DNA of 30,320 nucleotides from JBNLBT01 sp050303435 (lineage in GTDB: Bacteria; Pseudomonadota; Gammaproteobacteria; Xanthomonadales; Marinicellaceae): NCBI GenBank assembly GCA_050303435.1, contig JBNLBT010000035.1, forward strand, positions 1 to 30,320, written 5' to 3'. The notes beneath the pieces were generated by a model. It saw only the letters and a program-made list of their open reading frames with translations. It was not told where the DNA came from and did no database searches. Each line of letters begins with the position of its first letter. Position 1 is the first letter of the stretch. The translations under genes were made by a program, and so were the position numbers. Positions 23,989 through 30,320 of this stretch are shown piece after piece.

Positions 23989-25611
23989 ATGAAATACTGC
24001 AAACGACTGCCCCTGTGGCTGGCCGCATTGACCCTGGGCGTCATCGCCCAGAGTCAGGCGCAAACCATCTACTTTTTCGCCAACGACTTTGATCCGAAAA
24101 ACGGCGCGCCGGCCAACGTCACCGCAGACGCCAATTTCAGCGCCATCTGCGGCGCCGACCGGGCCAATCGACTCAACGGCCTGGACCTGGTGCGCGCCTT
24201 TGCCGGTCAGGCCGCCTGCAGCGACAACCGCGCCGCGCGCGCGCTGAGCACGCAACCGGACTACATTTTCCTGATCGACGACAGCCAGCCGCTGTCGGCC
24301 TATCTGCAGGACCAGTTCAAACAGCAGAACGCGCTGCAGGACGACGCCGGACGACCGGTGATCAAACCGACCGCGCTGCGCTTCAGCGGCAGCGGTGATC
24401 GCGCCGGTTTCAGCATTCTGATTGCCGGCGAAATGGCCTACCGCAAAGCCGGCTCCAACGCCGACGCCTGGTCGCGTGCATTGAACCAGCGACTGCAAGC
24501 GGATCAGGTGGTGGACGCCGGCGGCGCCGAGAGTGACATTTACCTGGCTTATCATGGCTCTTTCTTCAACCAACGCATGGAAGAAATTGAAAACCCAACC
24601 GTGGCTCAAAGCACTGCGTTTTTTGAAAAAAGCATGCAAGAACTGGCCAAATTGATTGGACCGTCCGTGGCCCTGGCCGCGCCGCCGGCCAAACCGGCGG
24701 TCACCCCCAAGCGCAAAATGAATGATTACATGAAGCAGTGCAATTCATACGATGTGCCTTTGCCACCGGTGTGGAATCCCAGCAAAGGCAAAAACCAGTG
24801 GCAGAAACGCGGCGTGTTGAAAACACCGGCGGTGCTGGCGGTTTCCGCACCTTATGTCGAAGTGTGGGCTTACGATTCAGCTCAACCCAAAGGCATTTGC
24901 ATTGCGTTGCCGAGAATGGGCAAGGTCGGCGGAAGCATTGACGATGACATCAAAGCACTGGGCATCATCTGTCAGAGCGAAACCACCGGCAAGGCGTGTT
25001 TCTGGGACAACATCAAACGCCCCGTGCCAGAAATATCCAGCGGCCAACCGAACAGCGATCCCGATCGCCGCAAGCCTCGTCCCAAGATTCTGGGTAAAGA
25101 CACCCGCAACCTGGACCCAATCAACATGAGCGACGGCTACAACCTGAATGAAAACTGCACCGGATGTCATCGCGGCTCCAATGTCTATCTGATTCAGGCA
25201 AAAACACCGCTGGCCGTGGACAGTGTGGGCGCCCCCAAACTGGTGGCCACACCCAAAGTACGCTATCAGCCCCTGTCCGGCACACCGGCCAGTCCGACCT
25301 GGGCCAACCCACCCTCGACCACACAAAAGGGTCTCGACAACGCGGTTAAAAACGACAGCCAGTGTTCATTGTGCCATTCCACCAACGGCAATAATTCCAA
25401 CGACAATGAGATGCCGGCTTTGACTTTATCCTACTGCAAATCCGTCCTGGAAGGCATCATTGGCGTCAACATGCCAACGTCTCCAGACGCTCCAAAGGAC
25501 TGGAATTCCCCCGATTACATTGACGAAGTGCGCTTTCTGGCCAATAAATGCTGCGATCTGGGCCACAACCTCAAAGGCGTGGCCACCAAAGGCGCATGTA
25601 AAGCGCCTTGA
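23989..25611 (+). CDS. Secreted protein with two CxxCH haem motifs (last gene of the operon)
   Basis: ATG 23989 follows AGGAAGGAGG at good spacing and gives a clean Sec signal peptide ending SQA-Q; the product has 540 aa. The C-terminal part has two c-type haem motifs, CTGCH at about residues 390-394 and CSLCH at about 459-463. Several further cysteines lie near the end (KCCDLGH, GACKAP). The N-terminal 230 residues (IYFFANDFDPKNG, PDYIFLIDDSQPLSAY, DIYLAYHGSFFNQRMEEIE) form a separate domain I do not recognise. A Pro/Lys-rich linker follows near residue 230. The architecture implies electron transfer or redox chemistry in the periplasm. It is the only member of the operon with an evident cofactor. 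Confidence 0.85.
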   Translation: MKYCKRLPLWLAALTLGVIAQSQAQTIYFFANDFDPKNGAPANVTADANFSAICGADRANRLNGLDLVRAFAGQAACSDNRAARALSTQPDYIFLIDDSQPLSAYLQDQFKQQNALQDDAGRPVIKPTALRFSGSGDRAGFSILIAGEMAYRKAGSNADAWSRALNQRLQADQVVDAGGAESDIYLAYHGSFFNQRMEEIENPTVAQSTAFFEKSMQELAKLIGPSVALAAPPAKPAVTPKRKMNDYMKQCNSYDVPLPPVWNPSKGKNQWQKRGVLKTPAVLAVSAPYVEVWAYDSAQPKGICIALPRMGKVGGSIDDDIKALGIICQSETTGKACFWDNIKRPVPEISSGQPNSDPDRRKPRPKILGKDTRNLDPINMSDGYNLNENCTGCHRGSNVYLIQAKTPLAVDSVGAPKLVATPKVRYQPLSGTPASPTWANPPSTTQKGLDNAVKNDSQCSLCHSTNGNNSNDNEMPALTLSYCKSVLEGIIGVNMPTSPDAPKDWNSPDYIDEVRFLANKCCDLGHNLKGVATKGACKAP

Positions 25612-25630
25612 GTGCATTGACTTGAACTGC

Positions 25631-25660
25631 ACCGGGCCCGCCCTGCGCGCGCCCGGTTTC
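25631..25660 (+). terminator. Candidate terminator of the secreted-protein operon
   Basis: ACCGGGC (25631-25637) and GCCCGGT (25651-25657) form a perfect 7-bp stem around a 13-nt GC-rich loop, 20 bp after the cytochrome stop. Only TTTC follows, so the U-tract is weak. The position at the end of the operon supports it. Confidence 0.5.
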
Positions 25661-25686
25661 ATGCGATTGCGCGCTTCTTCCGGCGC

Positions 25687-25734
25687 AAAATTTTTTTAAA
25701 TTAATTGGCAGTCAGCGCCGTCGCGCGCTGTTAA
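25687..25734 (+). promoter_or_regulatory. Candidate promoter of the CSLREA beta-helix gene, with A/T-rich UP-like tract
   Basis: An A/T run (25687-25704) lies directly before TTGGCA (25705-25710), which resembles a -35 box. TGTTAA (25729-25734) is 18 nt further on and could be the -10. Initiation near 25741 would give a short leader before ATG 25755. The -10 match is mediocre; the A/T tract is striking against the GC-rich surroundings. Confidence 0.4.
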
Positions 25735-25754
25735 ACCTGGCATGGATCAACCGA

Positions 25755-27287
25755 ATGAGAACAACCATGCTGAAAATTTCAATCCTCCGACTGCTGACAT
25801 TGCTTGTGTGTGCCACTCAGGCGCACGCGCTGACCTTCACCGTCAATCTGGACGACGACGTCAGTGACCCGACGCCGGCCGACGGCGTGTGCAACCCATG
25901 CACCATACGCGGCGCGATTGAAAGCGCCAACGACACCCCCGGCGGGCCGCACATTGTGGAAATCCCCGATCAGGGCACACCCTACACCATCCTGGATAAC
26001 GTGCCCATCGTCGCCTATACACCCATGACCATCCGCGGCACCGGCGCGGCCATGCCGGTGATCACCTCCGGCGTGTTCGCCGATTTCAACATGCTGCGGC
26101 TGACCGCATCAATCACTGTAGAGAATCTGGAATTTCGTCCCAAACGCGGCACCACCAGCGGCTACATTTCCGCACTCAACATCGACAACGATTCAGACGG
26201 CGTGGTGCGTCTGAACACAGTGCACATCAAACCGGGCGCCGACGGGCTGGAAGACGGCATCCGAGTGTTCAACAACGCGGTGGCCGTGTGCGACAACTGC
26301 CGCATCTACAACGGCAACGCCAGCGGCCTTGAGGTGCGAAGCGGGGGCCGTTTCACCCTTTTGAACTCGCGCGTCACCAACAATACCGCGTTCAACCCCT
26401 CACCGGCGGTGATCTACGTCACCGGCGAGTTGTGGGTGATCAACTCGCTGATCGACGGCAACAGCAACAACTCACCCGGCGCCGGCATCCGCAGCAACGG
26501 CATCGACAGCGAGGTGTACCTGATCAACAGCACCGTCAGCGGCAACAGCTCCACCGCCCATGGCGGCGGACTGTACCTCAGTGGCAGCGCCGAAATTTAC
26601 AACAGCACCATTGCCCGCAACACCGCCGATGCAGACGACACCGGAGGATTCTTTGGCGGGGGCATCTATGTGACCAGCAACGCCCAGGTCACCATCGACA
26701 ACTCCATTGTGCACGGCAATTTCCTGCCCTGCCCGTCGGGCGTGCCCCTGTGTTTCCGCCCCGGGCGCAACTGCGACCATTCTGCCAGCGGCGCCGATGG
26801 CTTTGACAGCAACGGTTACACCTTGCTGGGCGATGACGCCAACTGCACCATCCATCCCTTGCCCGGTGCCGGGCCGATGTACACCAGCGGCGTGATCCCG
26901 CACCTTGGCCCCTTGGTCAACCTGGGCGGTGCGCAGCCAGTGCATCCGATCAACGCGGTCGGCGTGGAAGCCGACGGCGGCGACCCGGACGGCTGCATGG
27001 CCCTTGACGGCGACGCCCAGGACGGTTCTTTCATTGTGCTGCAGGACGACCAGCGCGGCTTCAGCCGCCCGCACGACAGCGACCCTTACCCGTTCGACGG
27101 CGGCAGTTGCGATGTCGGGGCCTATGAAGCCAAATGCTTCGGCGATGACCCGGACGGCGATTACGTCGGCTCCCAGTGCGACGTCTGCCCCAACGATTTC
27201 GATCCCCTGCAAAGCGACAGCAACAACGACGGCATCGGCGATGCCTGCAGCGACGATCTGATCTTTGCCAGCCGTTTCGACGGCTGA
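25755..27287 (+). CDS. Secreted CSLREA-type parallel beta-helix protein with TSP3-like calcium-binding tail
   Basis: The product has 510 aa; ATG 25755 or 25767 may be used, with the same signal peptide ending AHA-L. The start of the mature protein, LTFTVNLDDDVSDPTPADGV and CTIRGAIESAND, matches the N-terminal CSLREA signature of secreted bacterial beta-helix proteins. Coils follow with N-rich turns (NSRVTNNTAF, NSLIDGNSNNS, NSTVSGNSST, NSTIARNTAD, NSIVHGNF). Near the C-terminus DPDGDYVGSQCDVCPNDFD and SDSNNDGIGDAC form a thrombospondin type 3 / calcium-binding repeat. The protein ends LIFASRFDG, a tail like that of the protein at 4871-6277. Surface or secreted location is likely; no enzymatic residues can be assigned. 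Confidence 0.87.
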   Translation: MRTTMLKISILRLLTLLVCATQAHALTFTVNLDDDVSDPTPADGVCNPCTIRGAIESANDTPGGPHIVEIPDQGTPYTILDNVPIVAYTPMTIRGTGAAMPVITSGVFADFNMLRLTASITVENLEFRPKRGTTSGYISALNIDNDSDGVVRLNTVHIKPGADGLEDGIRVFNNAVAVCDNCRIYNGNASGLEVRSGGRFTLLNSRVTNNTAFNPSPAVIYVTGELWVINSLIDGNSNNSPGAGIRSNGIDSEVYLINSTVSGNSSTAHGGGLYLSGSAEIYNSTIARNTADADDTGGFFGGGIYVTSNAQVTIDNSIVHGNFLPCPSGVPLCFRPGRNCDHSASGADGFDSNGYTLLGDDANCTIHPLPGAGPMYTSGVIPHLGPLVNLGGAQPVHPINAVGVEADGGDPDGCMALDGDAQDGSFIVLQDDQRGFSRPHDSDPYPFDGGSCDVGAYEAKCFGDDPDGDYVGSQCDVCPNDFDPLQSDSNNDGIGDACSDDLIFASRFDG

Positions 27288-27843
27288 TGCACGGCGGCGC
27301 AGCTTTGCGCCTCAAACACACCCCGCCATGCGTTGCAGGTTCAATGTATTATTCGGACCTGCACCGCACGGCGCCATTTTCGTGTTGTCATCCGGCGGGC
27401 GATTGATCTACAATGTCTGCAGCCAGTTTTCTTTCTTGAAACGAATGGCGTCAACCACCCGCAAGGGTCTGACAATGGAGACGTGCTTGAGAGGTCATGT
27501 CATCCGACCGCCCGGAACGAACGGCACCTTGTGCCATCGCACACACGGGGCGGTGCAAACGATTGAAGGCGCAGTCCAATGCGTTCGATCGGACAGATTC
27601 ACGGGTGATTGTTAAAGGGGAGGAGAAGCATTGACGCTTTGCAGTTGGCCCGTTCCAGCCCGTTGCAAGTTGACCTATTCGCATCGGTTCACCGGTGCAC
27701 AGTGACAACCCAGACAACACCGGAACGAATCGCTGACTGATTCGCCAGGGAGCCGGGTTGACACCATCAAGACCATGGCGCAGTCCGCGCACGCATTGGT
27801 GGTGTCTGCCCGATTTGACAGTCCTAAATCATCTCGCCATCAC
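27288..27843. other. Geneless gap of about 555 bp between convergent genes
   Basis: No credible protein gene is seen. A GGCGCA-GCTT-TGCGCC hairpin (27296-27311) lies just past the beta-helix stop but has no T-tract. A good promoter lies at 27385-27414. Small frames exist, at 27445-27615 (56 codons) and one starting at TTG 27634 after GGGGAGGAG, but neither has convincing protein character. CGAATC and GATTCG (27726-27744) make a 6-bp inverted repeat. I saw no tRNA and no intrinsic terminator. Confidence 0.5.
27385..27414 (+). promoter_or_regulatory. Orphan sigma-70-type promoter in the gap
   Basis: TTGTCA (27385-27390) and TACAAT (27409-27414) are 18 nt apart, each a 5/6 match to consensus. 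Initiation would be near 27421. No convincing gene follows on this strand, so it may drive a small RNA, a short peptide gene or antisense transcription into the convergent gene. Confidence 0.5.
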
Positions 27844-30320
27844 TCAGTCGTCGGCCCACACGCGCAGATGAAAGCCGTTGTACAAGGCCTGCTCCGACAC
27901 GCCGCCGTTGATCACGTCGTCGTCGCTGTTGAACTGCACCAGATCGGCGTAGCTGACCTTGACCCAGACCCAGCCACCGGCGCTGTCCTGCCAATAGGTT
28001 TCACCGGCCGAATCGATCACCGCCTGGCGCGAGCCCAGCGCCGTGTAGTCGTGTTTGTTGGCCCAGCTACCGGCCTGCGCGTGGCCGTCGGTGATGTAGT
28101 GCACATGATCGTGTGTGGAGGCGAACACCTGCGCCGGCAATGAGCCGTCAAAACGAATGCCCAGGACAAAAGCGCTGGCCGGATCGTGCATGTTCTCCAG
28201 CGTCAACGCCACATCCACCGGGTCCGGATCGTCAGGAAAATCCAGCCGATAAATGCCGCCGTCGCGCGCGGCAAAGTGGCGCATGTGTCCCAGCACCCAA
28301 CCCGGCTGCGCGCCGTCCACCGTCCACACCGCAACCGGCGTGTTGGGCGCGCTTTCATCGTAACGCGTCACTTCAATGGCCATCAGGTCATCGAACGGCA
28401 TGTTGGCCTGATTCAGAATGAACTGATCCACGCCAAAGTATTCACCGTCGCAGCTGGTCGCCTGTTGGCTCAGCGGCTGAATCGGTGTGCAGTTGGCGCC
28501 GTGGGTCAGAAAGGGCCGGTCGTACACGCTCCAGCGCCCGGCCGGCCCCCACAGGCCGTTGGGGTCACACAACGCGCTGGCAAACACGTAATGGGTAAAG
28601 CCCTGGGCAAAATTGAAGGCAATGTCCTCGTCCACCGCGGCGTCGCTGCGGTAACCGGGGTGGGCGTTGATCAACAGGTTGTCCTGGTTGCGGATGTGGC
28701 CTTTTTCCACCGCCCGAATGTAGTAATCGTCGGTGGCGAATGCGCCGCTGGTTTTGCCCGCAACCGAGGGGAAATTGACGATCACGTTGTGGTGCATGTC
28801 AAAGGCACTGTGGTAGGTGGCCATCGCGGTCGCCGGCCCCATCCACGGGTGCGGTTGGGCGGTGAAATCGTTCAACGAATGGCCCACCAGCAGGGAATGG
28901 CGGATTTCACCGCCGGCGCCCGACCCGGAGAAATACTTGCCGGCCGAATCGGCGGACACAAAGCGTTCAAAAGTCGGCCACACCACGCGGTCCCAGAAAT
29001 TGCCGTCGTTGTTCTTCCACAGCCGCCAGTCGCTCAGAGTGAAGCGCTGCAAATTTTCAAACGGCCAGGACAACGGCTGTCCGTCCGTGGTGGAGGCGTA
29101 TTGCAGGGAACCCACCTGCCCCTGTTCATCAATTTCCACCTGATCAAACATGGCGCCGCGCAGGCGGTTGCTGTGCATCACGTTGCCGTTGAAATCGCCC
29201 AGCGCCATGCGGTACGGCAACAACGGCACGTTGCTGCTGACGCCCGCCGCGTCGGCCGGGAACGCCATCCACAAACCAAAGCCCTGCGCGTCCGCCAGCA
29301 CGTTGTTGCGCACCGTGTTGTCCGGGTTGCTGGCCCAGAGGCCGCTGGCGCCGGTTTCAAACCCGTTCTGCGCATTGATCTCATGCAGCTTCAGGGCATC
29401 GGCCGGGTCCGGAAAACGCACCCTGAACACCCAGTTGCCTTCCACCACATTGCGTCGTTCCACCGCGTCTTCGAAGAAAATGCCGTGTCCGCGCACGTCG
29501 AAACACACGTTGTTCTGCACCCGCACCCCGTTGGTCGCGTGCAATGTGATGCAGCGATTGGCCGAACCCAGCACGCTGCTGTTGCGCAGGTAGTGTCCCG
29601 TGGCGTCGCCCAGCATCGCGCCGCCGCCGTCGTAACTGAGGCGATGCCAGTGCACCGGGTAGCGCCCCAGGCGCCCGGCCTGCCCACCGCGGCGGAACTC
29701 CACCCCGTCGATCTGCACGTTCGATTGCAGCGACATGACCATCAAATGCGCACCAAAACCCTGCGTTTGCCACAGCGCGTCGTCGGGGGCCTGAATGCGA
29801 ATGCGCCGGCTGACGTGCGCCACCTCGGCACGCTGATCCAGCACTGTCGGCACCTCGGGCGCCGGCAGCGGCACAGGGGTGTCCGGCGTCAAGGACAAAC
29901 CGGCGTCGGTCAGGTGCTGCAGCAGGCCCCAGCGAAAACCCTGCACCGGCGCGCTGGCAGTCAAGTGCACGCCGCTGGCCTGTTGCACGGTCAACAGCTG
30001 GGTTTCACTGACGCCGTAGTAATCGGTCGGCGCCAGCAGCAGCTGCTCACCGACCTGCCAGTCGTCCACCGCGGCCAGCACATCGAATGCAGTGGCGCCG
30101 TCGTTGATGTGCCCGTCGATGCGCGTTTGCCTGACCTGCGGCAAGGCGCCGTGCAGCGACAGCGTGCCGCCCATCACCAGCAGTCCGCGCGTGCCCATGC
30201 CCATGATGTTTTGATCCGGGTCGTCACCGGTCAGGGTGATCACCGCCTGTTGCACAAACGGCTGCCCCGGGGTGCCGATGCGTAAGGTGCCCATCACTGC
30301 GATCCAATCCGAGGTTAAAT
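27844..30320 (-). CDS. G8-domain, CEMIP/TMEM2-like parallel beta-helix protein (N-terminus beyond the window)
   Basis: At least 824 codons are present. The frame is open from the right edge (LTSDWIAV before the first internal start at 30297), so the true start lies outside. The visible N-terminus is the end of a G8 domain (TLRIGTPGQPF, QAVITLTGDD). The beta-helix follows with family signatures: GRYPVHWHRLSYDG, NSSVLGSANRCITLHATNGV, NNVCFDVRGHGIFFED and VEGNWVF. These closely resemble the CEMIP/TMEM2 family, in which the animal members take part in hyaluronan breakdown. The C-terminal 200 residues are a separate domain (DPVDVALTLENMHD, VFASTHDHVHYITDG, YWQDSAGGWVWVKV). An extracellular polysaccharide substrate is likely but unknown. 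No IF-x-x-x-F tail is present. Confidence 0.87.
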   Translation of the reverse strand, partial: LTSDWIAVMGTLRIGTPGQPFVQQAVITLTGDDPDQNIMGMGTRGLLVMGGTLSLHGALPQVRQTRIDGHINDGATAFDVLAAVDDWQVGEQLLLAPTDYYGVSETQLLTVQQASGVHLTASAPVQGFRWGLLQHLTDAGLSLTPDTPVPLPAPEVPTVLDQRAEVAHVSRRIRIQAPDDALWQTQGFGAHLMVMSLQSNVQIDGVEFRRGGQAGRLGRYPVHWHRLSYDGGGAMLGDATGHYLRNSSVLGSANRCITLHATNGVRVQNNVCFDVRGHGIFFEDAVERRNVVEGNWVFRVRFPDPADALKLHEINAQNGFETGASGLWASNPDNTVRNNVLADAQGFGLWMAFPADAAGVSSNVPLLPYRMALGDFNGNVMHSNRLRGAMFDQVEIDEQGQVGSLQYASTTDGQPLSWPFENLQRFTLSDWRLWKNNDGNFWDRVVWPTFERFVSADSAGKYFSGSGAGGEIRHSLLVGHSLNDFTAQPHPWMGPATAMATYHSAFDMHHNVIVNFPSVAGKTSGAFATDDYYIRAVEKGHIRNQDNLLINAHPGYRSDAAVDEDIAFNFAQGFTHYVFASALCDPNGLWGPAGRWSVYDRPFLTHGANCTPIQPLSQQATSCDGEYFGVDQFILNQANMPFDDLMAIEVTRYDESAPNTPVAVWTVDGAQPGWVLGHMRHFAARDGGIYRLDFPDDPDPVDVALTLENMHDPASAFVLGIRFDGSLPAQVFASTHDHVHYITDGHAQAGSWANKHDYTALGSRQAVIDSAGETYWQDSAGGWVWVKVSYADLVQFNSDDDVINGGVSEQALYNGFHLRVWADD

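Noticed and set aside
28186..30285. Long open frame of 699 codons on the plus strand
   Set aside because: It is antisense to the CEMIP-like gene, rich in His/Arg/Gln/Val without domain character, and has no ribosome site. It reflects GC-rich codon usage of the real gene.

Overview
The window looks like a chromosomal segment of a GC-rich Gram-negative bacterium, most likely a gammaproteobacterium near Xanthomonadales / Wenzhouxiangella / Marinicella-type lineages. The evidence is indirect: a cNOR operon in norCBQD order, several lipoproteins with lipoboxes, many Sec signal peptides, an ECF sigma factor of the Sig-70_X6 type next to a Ser/Thr kinase with a TPR tail, and beta-helix proteins ending in short IF-x-x-x-FD tails. 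I saw no rRNA, tRNA, CRISPR, transposase or phage gene.

Region by region. (1) 1-4730, minus strand: a cytochrome-c-dependent nitric oxide reductase operon, norC-norB-norQ-norD, probably followed by another gene that runs off the left edge. Upstream of norC a perfect Crp/FNR-type palindrome sits at exactly class II distance from a -10 hexamer. (2) 4769-6277, minus strand: a secreted parallel beta-helix protein with its own intrinsic terminator. (3) 6445-11161, plus strand: a leucine-rich-repeat lipoprotein, then an ECF sigma factor with a near-consensus extended -10 promoter, translationally coupled to a transmembrane TPR Ser/Thr kinase. (4) 11191-12173, minus strand: two overlapping small lipoprotein genes. 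(5) 12622-25611, plus strand: a 13-kb run of eight genes, all encoding proteins with Sec signal peptides and all overlapping or closely spaced. They are a protein of six cysteine-hairpin repeats, six mutually homologous secreted proteins (here P1-P6) of a family I do not recognise, and a protein with two CxxCH haem motifs. This is the best candidate for an undescribed system. (6) 25755-27287, plus strand: a CSLREA-type beta-helix protein with a thrombospondin-3-like tail. (7) 27288-27843: a geneless gap with a good orphan promoter. (8) 27844-30320, minus strand: a G8-domain, CEMIP/TMEM2-like beta-helix protein whose N-terminus lies beyond the right edge.

How the parts may work together (inference). 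The nor operon reduces NO and stands alone, isolated by a terminator. The P1-P6 operon appears to build a multi-subunit envelope or extracellular assembly: four members (P3-P6) share a full core, P1 and P2 are reduced versions, and a cysteine-rich protein and a c-type cytochrome bracket them. The ECF/kinase pair upstream is a plausible regulator of neighbouring envelope genes, but nothing in the sequence proves the link.
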